A DNA stretch of 64,000 nucleotides from Kistimonas scapharcae (GCF_039540975.1 NZ_BAABFL010000016.1:62001-126000), one strand, 5' to 3'; counted from the first letter of the stretch, positions 46,131-55,953 are shown. Numbers and translations: made by a program. The notes: generated by a model not told the origin, from the sequence alone.

Positions 46131-46436
46131 ATGCAAAGCAGACGTGATTTTCTGAAAAAAAAAACCGCTATTGGCGTTTCCCTGATTCCACTCGCAACAC
46201 TCTCCCTTGCGGATGACAAGGTAGTGTCTGTTGATGAACCGATGGCAAAAAACTTTGGTTATATCCTCAATGTCGCAGACGCGAAGAGTGAGGAAAAGCA
46301 CCAGGCTGGTCAGAAATGTGAAAACTGCGTGCTGTACGTCGAAGGGAACAAAGGCTGCAATCTTTTCCAGGGTAGGCATGTCAGCCCTGAATGCTGGTGC
46401 AAAGCATGGGCGTTAAAGCCAGGCGCCACACTGTAA
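46131..46436 (+). CDS. High-potential iron-sulfur protein (HiPIP)
   Basis: 101-aa periplasmic electron carrier. Tat signal SRRDFLKKK followed by a hydrophobic stretch ending in TLSLA. The mature part has the HiPIP ligand set: CENC, NKGC and the PECWC pair region. AMAKNFGYILNVADAK-type sequence precedes it. Divergent from phrB; two gttagtcgt direct repeats (46066-46074 and 46097-46105, 31 bp apart) lie upstream of its ATG. Partner enzymes are not in the window. Confidence 0.9.
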   Translation: MQSRRDFLKKKTAIGVSLIPLATLSLADDKVVSVDEPMAKNFGYILNVADAKSEEKHQAGQKCENCVLYVEGNKGCNLFQGRHVSPECWCKAWALKPGATL

Positions 46437-46454
46437 AAAATACTTTAGATAACA

Positions 46455-46486
46455 AAAAAGCCGTCATCAGTGATGACGGCTTTTTA
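46455..46486. terminator. Bidirectional terminator: HiPIP / tRNA array 1
   Basis: AAGCCGTCATC / GATGACGGCTT stem with A-run and T-run on its two sides, so it can end both the rightward HiPIP transcript and the leftward tRNA array. Confidence 0.9.
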
Positions 46487-46489
46487 ATC

Positions 46490-46565
<76 letters not shown>

Positions 46566-46634
46566 TTTTTAGCTGATTCTTTGTTTAACGACCGACATCC
46601 GGTCTCGAGCAGATGACACCACTCAGTATAAAAG

Positions 46635-46710
46635 TGGCGTCCCCTAGGGGACTCGAACCCCTGTTACCGCCGTGAAAGGGCGGTGTCCTAGGCCACTAGA
46701 CGAAGGGGAC
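46635..46710 (-). tRNA. tRNA-Glu(UUC), array 1
   Basis: 76 nt with CCA; anticodon loop CTTTCAC. Anticodon stem has the C28-G42 pair form. Confidence 0.97.
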
Positions 46711-46732
46711 GCAAATTCTTACAGGAAGAATT

Positions 46733-46808
<76 letters not shown>

Positions 46809-46864
46809 GCAAACATCCTCTCAACCAAGACAAAGAACAAGCTGTCTCAGCGAAGATGGAACGC

Positions 46865-46893
46865 ATTCTATGAACCTTAAGAAGTCTTGTCAA
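46865..46893 (-). promoter_or_regulatory. Promoter of tRNA array 1
   Basis: Leftward TTGACA, 17 nt, TAGAAT. The CATAGAAT context is shared with the promoters of arrays 2 and 3. The -10 lies 57 nt before tRNA-Ala. Confidence 0.85.
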
Positions 46894-46973
46894 CCGACTG
46901 AAACAAAAAGACTTTTTTTGAAAAAAGACTGGAAAAGCAGCGTTATTCTCGTGTTATACTGCAGCCACTTCAC

Positions 46974-47049
46974 AGGCCAATAGCTCAATTGGTAGAGCAC
47001 CGGTCTCCAAAACCGGGGGTTGGGGGTTCGATTCCCTCTTGGCCTGCCA
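46974..47049 (+). tRNA. tRNA-Trp(CCA)
   Basis: 76 nt with encoded CCA; anticodon loop CTCCAAA. Opposite strand to the arrays. A -10-like TTATACT lies at 46954-46960. Confidence 0.96.
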
Positions 47050-47156
47050 TCTTGCAAGTTACTCGTTTTACCCTCTCTTGCTCCTGACTTCTTCTAACAC
47101 GTCTCCGCCTCAGCATCATACACGCTCAATTCCTTGAACGTTTCCCCTACCGATAC

Positions 47157-47170
47157 CAGACTACAGTCTG
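47157..47170. promoter_or_regulatory. Perfect 14-bp palindrome upstream of the PTS operon
   Basis: CAGACT-AC-AGTCTG lies in the 338-nt gap between tRNA-Trp and the PTS fusion gene. It is a candidate operator for a sugar-responsive regulator; nothing in the window identifies which. I see no other gene in the gap. Confidence 0.3.
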
Positions 47171-47387
47171 ATGACAAATCGGTAACAGGTACCTCAAGAT
47201 TGCACGTTGAACGGTGCCCTGTTCTGCACCCGAATACCCTGCGTATTTGAGCTGCATCAATATGAGCGCCCCCAAAATCCTTACAGTGGGCAGCAGGGAG
47301 CACAGGCGCATGACGTACATCAACGTTCACACAGCGCCAACCCTTCCTTGGATATTCCTTACGCCTTGTTATCGCGGAGCAATACGA

Positions 47388-49949
47388 TTGAATCCTTCAT
47401 CCCCTCCCGTACAGCATGACATCACCTTGTTGGCCCCCCTATCCGGCCCCATCATTCCTATCGACCAGGTACCCGACCCGGTATTTTCGGAACGCATGCT
47501 CGGTGACGGCATTGCCATCGATCCGGTCGACAACATCCTGCTTGCACCGGTTGATGCCGAAGTTGTACAGCTGCATGCCGCTCACCATGCACTGACCCTG
47601 CGAACCGACAGCGGCATTGAGATCCTGATGCATGTTGGCCTGGATACCGTGACACTGCGCGGAGAAGGTTTCAGCCCACAGGTGAACGAAGGTGACAAGG
47701 TAAAAGCCGGGCAGCCACTGCTGCAGTTTGACGCAGACTATCTCGCTTGCCACGCACGCAGTCTCATTACCGTTATTGTACAAACCGGGCCGGAAAGCCT
47801 GACTATCAACCATCCGGCATCGGGTCATGTCAACGCAGGCCGTGACCGCCTGCTGACACTGGACACATCGCCATCAATCGGCGACACCGATACACCATCA
47901 CAGGCACAGGGCGAACCGGATGCAGAAGCCTCTGTTCGCATTCCCAACCCAGAAGGCCTTCACGCACGACCATCCGCGGTTCTGGCCAAGCTGTGCCATC
48001 AATGCCATGCAACCGTGAAGCTGGCCTGCCATAGTATCGAAGCACGCGGTGACAGCGTCACTGAACTGATGAAACTTAACACCCGGCTGGGCGACGATGT
48101 CACGATAAAAGCCTGGGGAGTTGACGCAAAGAATGTAGTCGCTTCGGTCGTTGCAGCCATTGAATCCGGACTGGGGGAAGATGTCGCTTCAACAAGCACC
48201 CAGACATCTACCACCGAGGAAACTGAAACACCACTTCTGACCAATGAAAAAAGCGATCCGCGCCGCCTATCCGGTGTTCGCGCCGCTCCCGGACTCGGCA
48301 TTGGCAAACTCATCCATATTCGCCGGCAGCATCCGGAATTGCAGGAGTGGGCTTCGGATATAGCGACCGAACAACATCAACTAAACAACGCAATTTCATC
48401 AACCTGTGATGACTTGCGACAGCTGGTGACTAAACTCGCAGCAGCCGGCGAACAGGAACAATCCGAAATATTCAATGCCCACGCTCAACTGCTGGAAGAC
48501 CCGGCACTGGCCGAAACCGCCAACCACATGATTACAAAAGGACGTTCAGCAGCCTGGGCCTGGAATGATGCCGTCAACCAGCAGGTTCGCGCACTACAGT
48601 CACTGGACAACCCGCTACTGGCCGGCCGGGCTGCTGACATTGATGATGTCGGCCAACGTGTTCTGTCTGTATTGACAGGCATCTCGTTCGGCACCGAAAA
48701 CTGGCCGGTCAATGCCATTCCCGTATACTTGGATATTACGCCATCAGATTTGCTCAGCCTGGATCGTGATCGTGTAGCCGGGGTCTGCAGCCTCGAAGGC
48801 GGGGCCAGCTCTCATGCCGCGATCATTTCTCGCTCCCTGGGAATTCCTTACCTTGCCGGGATGGATAGCCGTATCAACGAACAACCGGACGACGCCACTG
48901 TCATCATGGATGCTGATGCGGGTTACCTGCTGCTATCACCATCCGAGCAGGAAATCAGCCAGTGTCAGACCCAAAAAGATCTTGCTGAACGCACCTACCA
49001 GGACGCACTGCAAACAACAACCCAACCCGCCATTACACAGGATGGTACGCATATAGAAGTAGCAGCCAATGTTGGCGGTCTGGACGAAGCAAGAAAAGCA
49101 GTAGAGTTGGGCGCAGAAGGTATTGGATTGCTGCGCACCGAATTCCTTTATCTCAATCGCACAACCGAACCGGACGAAGACGAACAGACGCAAATCTATA
49201 GCGATATTATCAGCGCTATGGGCAAAGAACGTCCGGTCATCATCCGCACACTGGATGTCGGTGGCGACAAACCCCTGCCCTATCTGCCTCTACCAGAAGA
49301 AGAGAACCCCTTCCTGGGAGAACGGGGGATTCGTGTCGGCATCAATCGTCCCACCATGCTTCGTCGGCAGATTCGTGCACTTCTGCGCAGCGCGAAAGTT
49401 GGCAATCTGCGCATCATGTTACCCATGATTGCCAGCCTGGAAGAATTCCGAGCGGTCAGAAAATTGGTCGAAGAAGAACGTCAATCACTGGAAAGCAGCA
49501 TTGAGCTGGGCATCATGATTGAAGTCCCTTCTGCCGCCCTGATGGCCCGGGAGCTGGCACGAGAAGCCGATTTTTTCTCCATCGGCACTAACGACTTGAC
49601 CCAGTACACCCTCGCCATGGATCGCGGTCACCCCAAACTGGCCAGCCGGATCGACAGTCTGCACCCTGCTGTATTGCGCCTGATCGCCATGACCGTGGAA
49701 GGCGCCAGAGCCGGGAATCGCTGGACCGGTATCTGTGGTGGCATTGCCAGCGATATCACGGCAATACCACTGCTGCTGGGACTTGGGGTGAATGAACTAT
49801 CCGTCAGCGTTCCGTCTCTACCACCGGTGAAAGCCCGTATCCGTGAACTCAGTCTTGCTGATTGCCGCGCACTGGCACAACAGGCCCTCGCCATGGAAGA
49901 CGCCACACAGGTGCGCGCGCTGCTGGCGCAATGGAAAGATAAGGAGTAA
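47388..49949 (+). CDS. PTS EIIA(Glc)-HPr-enzyme I fusion protein
   Basis: Carries phosphate from PEP to the sugar permease in one polypeptide. Domains: EIIA(Glc)-type with active His in IEILMHVGLDTVTL, HPr with active His in PEGLHARPSAVL, and enzyme I with the phospho-His in GGASSHAAIISRSLG and the PEP site IGTNDLTQYTLAMDRG. Start uncertain: the frame is open 58 codons further to 47214, but those residues do not look like EIIA; TTG 47388 with GGAG 8 nt upstream is chosen (853 aa). The gene ends 3 nt before ptsG-like EIICB. Relatives include FruB/NagF-type fusions. Confidence 0.9.
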   Translation: MNPSSPPVQHDITLLAPLSGPIIPIDQVPDPVFSERMLGDGIAIDPVDNILLAPVDAEVVQLHAAHHALTLRTDSGIEILMHVGLDTVTLRGEGFSPQVNEGDKVKAGQPLLQFDADYLACHARSLITVIVQTGPESLTINHPASGHVNAGRDRLLTLDTSPSIGDTDTPSQAQGEPDAEASVRIPNPEGLHARPSAVLAKLCHQCHATVKLACHSIEARGDSVTELMKLNTRLGDDVTIKAWGVDAKNVVASVVAAIESGLGEDVASTSTQTSTTEETETPLLTNEKSDPRRLSGVRAAPGLGIGKLIHIRRQHPELQEWASDIATEQHQLNNAISSTCDDLRQLVTKLAAAGEQEQSEIFNAHAQLLEDPALAETANHMITKGRSAAWAWNDAVNQQVRALQSLDNPLLAGRAADIDDVGQRVLSVLTGISFGTENWPVNAIPVYLDITPSDLLSLDRDRVAGVCSLEGGASSHAAIISRSLGIPYLAGMDSRINEQPDDATVIMDADAGYLLLSPSEQEISQCQTQKDLAERTYQDALQTTTQPAITQDGTHIEVAANVGGLDEARKAVELGAEGIGLLRTEFLYLNRTTEPDEDEQTQIYSDIISAMGKERPVIIRTLDVGGDKPLPYLPLPEEENPFLGERGIRVGINRPTMLRRQIRALLRSAKVGNLRIMLPMIASLEEFRAVRKLVEEERQSLESSIELGIMIEVPSAALMARELAREADFFSIGTNDLTQYTLAMDRGHPKLASRIDSLHPAVLRLIAMTVEGARAGNRWTGICGGIASDITAIPLLLGLGVNELSVSVPSLPPVKARIRELSLADCRALAQQALAMEDATQVRALLAQWKDKE

Positions 49950-49952
49950 CCC

Positions 49953-51734
49953 ATGACAACAATTGCACATCGCGCCTTTGCCAACCTTCAAAAAATCGGC
50001 AAATCATTGATGCTGCCGGTGGCGGTACTGCCCGCTGCCGGCATCCTGCTGGGCGTAGGTTCCGCCGGATTCGCATTATTTCCGGATATTGTGAATACGA
50101 TCATGGCCCAGGCCGGCGGCGCCGTATTTGGCAACCTGCCACTGATTTTCGCCATTGGTGTCGCACTGGGCTTTACCGAAAATGATGGCGTGGCCGCACT
50201 GGCTGCCATGGTCGGTTACGCGGTAATGATTGCCACCATGGGGGTTTTCGCCACGGCACTTGACCTCGAAACCACGCGTATCATGGGTATTGATTCCATT
50301 GATACCGGCGTTATGGGCGGGATTATTATCGGTGCTGTCGCGAGCTGGCTGTTCAACCGCTATTACCGGATTGAACTGCCAGCCTATCTGGGCTTCTTTG
50401 CCGGCAAGCGGTTCGTCCCAATTGTCACTGCCTTTGCAGCGATTGGCGTGGCCGCAATGCTGGCACTGGTCTGGCCCCCTATTGGCGAAGCCATCCAATC
50501 TTTCTCCACCTGGGCTGCCAGCGAAAATCCGGCCGCCGCCTTTACCATTTACGGCATTGTTGAAAGGGCGCTCATCCCATTCGGATTGCACCATATCTGG
50601 AACGTGCCCTTCTTCTTTGAAGTCGGTCAGTACGTCGACCCTCAAACCGGCAAGGAATTCACTGGCGAAATTGCCCGCTATGTCGCCGGCGACCCCACTG
50701 CAGGCAACATGGCCGGCGGCTACCTCTTCAAGATGTTCGGCCTGCCGGCTGCAGCCATTGCCATCTGGCATACCGCCAAACCGGAAAACCGTGCGCGGAT
50801 TGCCAGCATCATGATTTCTGCGGCACTGACCTCTTTTCTGACTGGCATCACCGAACCCATTGAATTCTCATTCCTGTTTGTTGCCCCCGTTCTTTACGGC
50901 ATTCATGCCCTGCTGGCAGGTCTGGCCTATTTCACCTGTATCGCCCTGGGCATCAAGCACGGCATGACCTTTTCCCATGGGTTCATTGATTTTTCCCTGC
51001 TGTACGGCAACTCCACCAATGGCTGGGGCATTCTGGCGCTGGGCCTGGCGTTTGCCGCCCTGTATTACATCATCTTCCGCGTCACTATCCAGTGGCTCAA
51101 CCTGAAAACACCGGGACGCGAAGATGAATCCGATGCCACTCTCGACAGCGACATCAGCTCAATGGCCGGTGAACTGATCGCAGCTTTCGGCGGTGCAGCC
51201 AATATCACCAGCCTGGATGCCTGCATTACACGTCTGCGCATTGCAGTCAGACATCCTGACCAGGTCAATGACGCCCGCCTGAAGCAACTCGGTGCAACCG
51301 GTGTTGTCCGTGTCGGTAACGGCGTTCAAGCCATATTCGGTACCCGCTCGGACAATCTCAAGACCGATATGGAGCAATATCTGAAGCAACACCCACAACC
51401 CCAGCCAGAGGTTGCAGATACCGAAACAGCACCCAAAGAAACCATTGCCACTACGACAGCTGCGCACACCAACATCAAAACCAGTGATGCCCTGGCTGCG
51501 ATTAAAGCCCTGGGTGGCGCAGAAAATATCCAATCAGCCAAAACCTGCGCACTGACCCGGATACGGGTTGAGCTTGGACAAGGCACCGAACCTGACAGGC
51601 AAGCATTAAAACAGGCCGGCATTACCGAAGCCATGCGCTGCAGCGACACCGTCATCCACCTTCTGGTTGGCGAACAACACACATCCGCCTGGGAACAGGC
51701 ATTCAATGAACACCTTAAGGTCGCCATTGCCTGA
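49953..51734 (+). CDS. ptsG: Glucose-type PTS permease EIIC-EIIB, with second EIIB-like domain
   Basis: 593 aa. EIIC membrane domain (to about 385) opens AFANLQKIGKSLMLPVAVLPAAGILLGVG, close to E. coli PtsG; the sugar-binding region is GITEPIEFSFLF. The first EIIB (about 405-480) has the phospho-Cys in LDACITRLRI. After a Pro/Thr-rich linker, a second EIIB-like domain (about 515-590) reads KTCALTRIRV, with one extra residue between Cys and TR, so its activity is uncertain. Glucose is favoured over GlcNAc by PtsG-like sequence and the pgi gene nearby. Confidence 0.9.
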   Translation: MTTIAHRAFANLQKIGKSLMLPVAVLPAAGILLGVGSAGFALFPDIVNTIMAQAGGAVFGNLPLIFAIGVALGFTENDGVAALAAMVGYAVMIATMGVFATALDLETTRIMGIDSIDTGVMGGIIIGAVASWLFNRYYRIELPAYLGFFAGKRFVPIVTAFAAIGVAAMLALVWPPIGEAIQSFSTWAASENPAAAFTIYGIVERALIPFGLHHIWNVPFFFEVGQYVDPQTGKEFTGEIARYVAGDPTAGNMAGGYLFKMFGLPAAAIAIWHTAKPENRARIASIMISAALTSFLTGITEPIEFSFLFVAPVLYGIHALLAGLAYFTCIALGIKHGMTFSHGFIDFSLLYGNSTNGWGILALGLAFAALYYIIFRVTIQWLNLKTPGREDESDATLDSDISSMAGELIAAFGGAANITSLDACITRLRIAVRHPDQVNDARLKQLGATGVVRVGNGVQAIFGTRSDNLKTDMEQYLKQHPQPQPEVADTETAPKETIATTTAAHTNIKTSDALAAIKALGGAENIQSAKTCALTRIRVELGQGTEPDRQALKQAGITEAMRCSDTVIHLLVGEQHTSAWEQAFNEHLKVAIA

Positions 51735-51806
51735 TAACAGATGGGCGTCTTCCTTGGAAGACGCCCATACTGATTGCCATCCATTACAAACCACAGGAGA
51801 CACAAC

Positions 51807-52637
51807 ATGCTTCAACTGATCGCAGCCGACCTGGATGGCACCCTCCTGACACCAGAGCATCGACTGGGGTCACACACAACCTCGACGCTTAAGCGTCTGA
51901 TTCAAGAGGGTTATCAGCTGATTCTGGCCAGCGGGCGCCATGCCAGCGAAGTGTCAGATCTCCGAAGCAGCCTTGAGATACCCGCTTTCATGATCACAGC
52001 CAATGGCGCCCGTGTTTACACACCCACCAACACGCTACTGTTTCAAAAGAATCTGCCTGAAGACATTGTCCAGGCCATGATCTCGACCCTGATTGATAAG
52101 CCCGGCATCACCGTGCATCTTTATAAGGATTCAGGCTGGTATTTTAACCAGTACGATGAGCAACTACTGTCATACCATAAAGACACCCCCTTGCCCCGCT
52201 TCTTTTGCAACGGAGAAGCCTTACCCACGGCATTCGTCGCCAAGCTTTTTTTCACTTGTCAGGATATCAGTCGCCTAGCCGCTTACGGTGAGGCGTTACG
52301 GAGCCGTTTTTCAGGTAAGGTAGACATTACCTGCTCCCTTCCCTGGAGCATGGAGATTACCGCAGCAGGCACAAGCAAAGGCAATGCCATGCAACGCATA
52401 GCCCAACACCTCAATCTCTCACCCAAACAGTGTATCGCCTTTGGCGACGGTTTGAATGATGCCGATATGCTGACAGCCGCCGGCAAAGGGATCATCATGG
52501 AAAACGCCGATGAACGCCTGAAACAACTGTTGCCAGAAATGGAGATTATTGGCCCGAATGCCAATGAAACCGTGGCAGCGTATCTGGAAAACACCTTTTT
52601 ACTCAATGACCCCGGTATCAACGCCGTAATGCGGTAA
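51807..52637 (+). CDS. Cof-type HAD-IIB phosphatase
   Basis: 276 aa from ATG 51807 (AGGAGA upstream). Nucleophile Asp in AADLDGTLLT (motif I) and AFGDGLNDADML (motif IV) mark a Cof/YidA-type HAD hydrolase that dephosphorylates sugar phosphates or similar. The position between ptsG and pgi fits relief of sugar-phosphate excess (inference). Confidence 0.9.
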   Translation: MLQLIAADLDGTLLTPEHRLGSHTTSTLKRLIQEGYQLILASGRHASEVSDLRSSLEIPAFMITANGARVYTPTNTLLFQKNLPEDIVQAMISTLIDKPGITVHLYKDSGWYFNQYDEQLLSYHKDTPLPRFFCNGEALPTAFVAKLFFTCQDISRLAAYGEALRSRFSGKVDITCSLPWSMEITAAGTSKGNAMQRIAQHLNLSPKQCIAFGDGLNDADMLTAAGKGIIMENADERLKQLLPEMEIIGPNANETVAAYLENTFLLNDPGINAVMR

Positions 52638-52673
52638 GATACCTACATACCTTGCGAAACCATCAGCCCAGAA

Positions 52674-54368
52674 ATGAAAACACCCTCAATTGAACAACAG
52701 CCCGGCCTTCCCTCCCCCCTGCGCCAATACGCTGTCTCATCCTCGCTGGAAACACACTGCAAAAATCTCGCAGAAACCTCTCTCACGAGATTAATGGAAC
52801 AACCGGAACGCTGTCGGCAACTCACCATCGAAGCCGCCGGACTCTGCCTGGATTACTCTCACCACAGGGTCACAGCAGAATCCTTGTCAGATCTCTTAGA
52901 ACTGGCCAGAGAAGCCCGACTCGAAGAGCGCCGGGAGGCCATGTTGAATGGCAGCACCATCAACACGTCAGAACAGCGTGCTGCCCTCCACACCGCACTG
53001 CGCAATCGAAGCCAGCGGCCTGTACTGGTTGATGGCTCAGATGTTATGCCTGCCATCCGTGACACTCTGGAAAGAATGCGCGCACTATGCCAGCACGTTC
53101 ACAGTGGCGAATGGACCGGGCATACAGGGAAACCGATCAAGCATATCGTCAACATTGGCATTGGCGGTTCGTTTCTTGGTGTCAAAACGGCACTGGATGG
53201 CTTGCGCCCCTTTCACCGTGAAGGACTGACCGCACATTATGTCGTGAATGTTGACCCGGCGGACCTTGCCGCAACACTGAAAGTGATTGATCCGGAAACC
53301 ACGCTATTCATCGTTGCGTCGAAATCATTCAGCACCCTTGAGACACGCGTCAATGCAGAAGCCGCCAAAGCTTGGATGCTGGAACAAGGCATGCCAGCGC
53401 AGGACAGCCACCGCCACTTCATCGCAGTATCAAACAACATCAACAAAGCCACACAGTTCGGTATTGCACCAGACAACATTCTGCCACTGTGGGATTGGGT
53501 CGGCGGACGCTACTCACTCTGGTCCGCTATCGGCCTGATGATTCCCTTGATGACCAGTTTTACCGTCTTCGAGCGACTGCTGCACGGCGCCTACAGCATG
53601 GATGAGCACTTCCGGATTGCGCCATTAGAACAAAACATGCCAGTGATCATGGCCCTGCTGGGTATCTGGTACAGCAATTACTTTGGAGCACAAAGCCATG
53701 CCGTACTGACCTACGCCAGCGATCTGGAAGCCTTCCCTGCCCACCTGCAGCAAATGGATATGGAGAGTAATGGCAAGCGTGTCACCACTGAAGGCCAGCC
53801 CGCCAGCTGGCAGACCGGCCCTGTGATCTGGGGAGGCGTCGGCACTAACGGCCAGCACGCATACCATCAGCTTCTGCACCAGGGCACGCGACTGATTCCT
53901 GTCGACATTATTATCCCGATGGTCAGCCAGTCACCTATTGGAGAACAACAGGATTGGCTGTTTGCCCATGCACTGGCTCAGTCCCAGGCACTAGCATTTG
54001 GATGCTCGGAAGAAACGATCAGGGATGAACTGGCCAAAGAAGGTGCTAGTCAGGAAATGATCGATACTCTGGCGCCACAAAAAACCATTCCAGGCAACAA
54101 ACCCGTTTCACTGCTGGTCATGGAAAGCCTGACACCAGAAGCATTAGGCGCACTAATCGCCCTGTATGAACACAAAGTATTCGTTCAGGGTGTGATTTGG
54201 GGTATCAACAGTTTCGATCAATTTGGTGTCGAGCTGGGAAAAGTACTGGGCGACCAGATCTTTGAGCAACTCAATGACAGTACCCTATGTGCATCAGAAG
54301 ACTCTGCCCTGAACCAATGGATACAGCGTTATCGCCGAATACACAATCGCTGTAACGACAACCGATAA
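52674..54368 (+). CDS. pgi: Glucose-6-phosphate isomerase
   Basis: 564 aa, within the normal range. Signature 1 is VGGRYSLWSAIGL, signature 2 is NSFDQFGVELGK, and SKSFSTLET is the substrate-binding loop. Converts G6P from PtsG to F6P. Starts 36 nt after the HAD gene; last of the PTS-HAD-pgi unit. Confidence 0.97.
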   Translation: MKTPSIEQQPGLPSPLRQYAVSSSLETHCKNLAETSLTRLMEQPERCRQLTIEAAGLCLDYSHHRVTAESLSDLLELAREARLEERREAMLNGSTINTSEQRAALHTALRNRSQRPVLVDGSDVMPAIRDTLERMRALCQHVHSGEWTGHTGKPIKHIVNIGIGGSFLGVKTALDGLRPFHREGLTAHYVVNVDPADLAATLKVIDPETTLFIVASKSFSTLETRVNAEAAKAWMLEQGMPAQDSHRHFIAVSNNINKATQFGIAPDNILPLWDWVGGRYSLWSAIGLMIPLMTSFTVFERLLHGAYSMDEHFRIAPLEQNMPVIMALLGIWYSNYFGAQSHAVLTYASDLEAFPAHLQQMDMESNGKRVTTEGQPASWQTGPVIWGGVGTNGQHAYHQLLHQGTRLIPVDIIIPMVSQSPIGEQQDWLFAHALAQSQALAFGCSEETIRDELAKEGASQEMIDTLAPQKTIPGNKPVSLLVMESLTPEALGALIALYEHKVFVQGVIWGINSFDQFGVELGKVLGDQIFEQLNDSTLCASEDSALNQWIQRYRRIHNRCNDNR

Positions 54369-54471
54369 ACGCCCCTCCATCGCCGGCGGAAAGCCCACAT
54401 TCTTCGCCGGCCAACATCGAAAGTACAAGAAACAACATTCGAAGATATAAAGTGATGGATATAGGCAATAC

Positions 54472-54507
54472 AAAAAAAGCCGTCATCATTGATGACGGCT
54501 TTTTTAA
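54472..54507. terminator. Terminator of tRNA array 2
   Basis: AAAGCCGTCATC / GATGACGGCTTT stem between A- and T-runs; nearly identical to the one at 46455. Could also end pgi transcription. Confidence 0.9.
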
Positions 54508-54509
54508 TC

Positions 54510-54585
<76 letters not shown>

Positions 54586-54616
54586 AAGGAAAATTGTTTT
54601 ACGACGTTTTCAACGT

Positions 54617-54701
54617 CGGAGCGGGAAACGAGACTCACTCTCTAGCTCTGGGCGACCCCAACCCTGGCAAGGTTGTGCTCTACCAACTGAGCTATTCCCG
54701 C
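54617..54701 (-). pseudogene. Damaged tRNA-Gly copy 1
   Basis: Acceptor, D and anticodon arms match tRNA-Gly(GCC), but the 5' half of the T arm is replaced by a stretch 9 nt longer (GCCCAGAGCTAGAGAGT), removing TTCGA. The 3' end is CCG instead of CCA, and base 38 is G. It should not fold as a tRNA. Confidence 0.85.
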
Positions 54702-54770
54702 TTTTTAGCTGATGCTTTGTTTAACGACCGACATCCGGTCTCGAGCAGATGACACCACTCAGTATAAAAG

Positions 54771-54846
54771 TGGCGTCCCCTAGGGGACTCGAACCCCTGT
54801 TACCGCCGTGAAAGGGCGGTGTCCTAGGCCACTAGACGAAGGGGAC
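54771..54846 (-). tRNA. tRNA-Glu(UUC), array 2
   Basis: 76 nt, CCA encoded, C28-G42 form. Confidence 0.97.
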
Positions 54847-54868
54847 GCAAATTCTTACAAGAAGAATT

Positions 54869-54944
<76 letters not shown>

Positions 54945-54953
54945 GTCGTACAC

Positions 54954-55029
<76 letters not shown>

Positions 55030-55098
55030 TTTATATCTGATGCTTTTTTTAACGACCGGCATCCGGTCTCGAGCAGATGACACCACTCAATATAAAAA

Positions 55099-55174
55099 TG
55101 GCGTCCCCTAGGGGACTCGAACCCCTGTTACCGCCGTGAAAGGGCGGTGTCCTAGGCCACTAGACGAAGGGGAC
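55099..55174 (-). tRNA. tRNA-Glu(UUC), array 2
   Basis: 76 nt, CCA encoded, C28-G42 form. Confidence 0.97.
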
Positions 55175-55196
55175 GCAAATTCTTACAAGAAGAATT

Positions 55197-55272
<76 letters not shown>

Positions 55273-55281
55273 GTCGTACAC

Positions 55282-55357
<76 letters not shown>

Positions 55358-55388
55358 AATGAAAGTTGTTTTACGACGTTTTCAACGT

Positions 55389-55473
55389 CGGAGCGGGAAA
55401 CGAGATTCACTCTTTAGCTCTGGGCGATCCCAACCTTGGTAAGGTTGCGCTCTACCAACTGAACTATTCCCGC
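55389..55473 (-). pseudogene. Damaged tRNA-Gly copy 2
   Basis: Same 85-nt length and T-arm replacement as copy 1, but further decayed: anticodon loop TTACCAA (ACC), D-stem change GTTC for GCTC, and CCG end. The shared insertion shows both copies come from one damaged ancestor. Confidence 0.85.
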
Positions 55474-55543
55474 TTTATATCTGATGCGTTATTTAACGAC
55501 CGGCATCCGGTCTCGAGCAGATGACACCACTCAAAATATAAAG

Positions 55544-55619
55544 TGGCGTCCCCTAGGGGACTCGAACCCCTGTTACTGCCGTGAAAGGGCAGTGTCCTAG
55601 GCCACTAGACGAAGGGGAC
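55544..55619 (-). tRNA. tRNA-Glu(UUC), array 2
   Basis: 76 nt, CCA encoded; anticodon stem has the compensated T28-A42 pair. Confidence 0.97.
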
Positions 55620-55639
55620 GCAGATTCCTTCAAGGAATT

Positions 55640-55715
<76 letters not shown>

Positions 55716-55773
55716 GATATCCGCTGAACCGCTTCTGCAAAACGCCTGCGGTAACAGCAGCGAACGGGAGCGA

Positions 55774-55802
55774 ATTCTATGGACAGGCCCGAATACTGTC
55801 AA
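55774..55802 (-). promoter_or_regulatory. Promoter of tRNA array 2
   Basis: Leftward TTGACA, 17 nt, TAGAAT, then a GC-rich discriminator (TCGCTCCCG) typical of stringently controlled stable RNA. The rest of the 277-nt gap up to the array 3 terminator shows no gene. Confidence 0.9.
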
Positions 55803-55953
55803 GGACAACCGTTCCCAATCGCCTGCGGAATATACGAACATCGACGCTTAAAGCATGCAAAGACAAATACCCTGCCACACAAAGCAATAAGCGCCGATTA
55901 TTAAACAAGAGCAATAAGAGGAAAATATTTAGAAGGCATACAAAAATGCCAGG

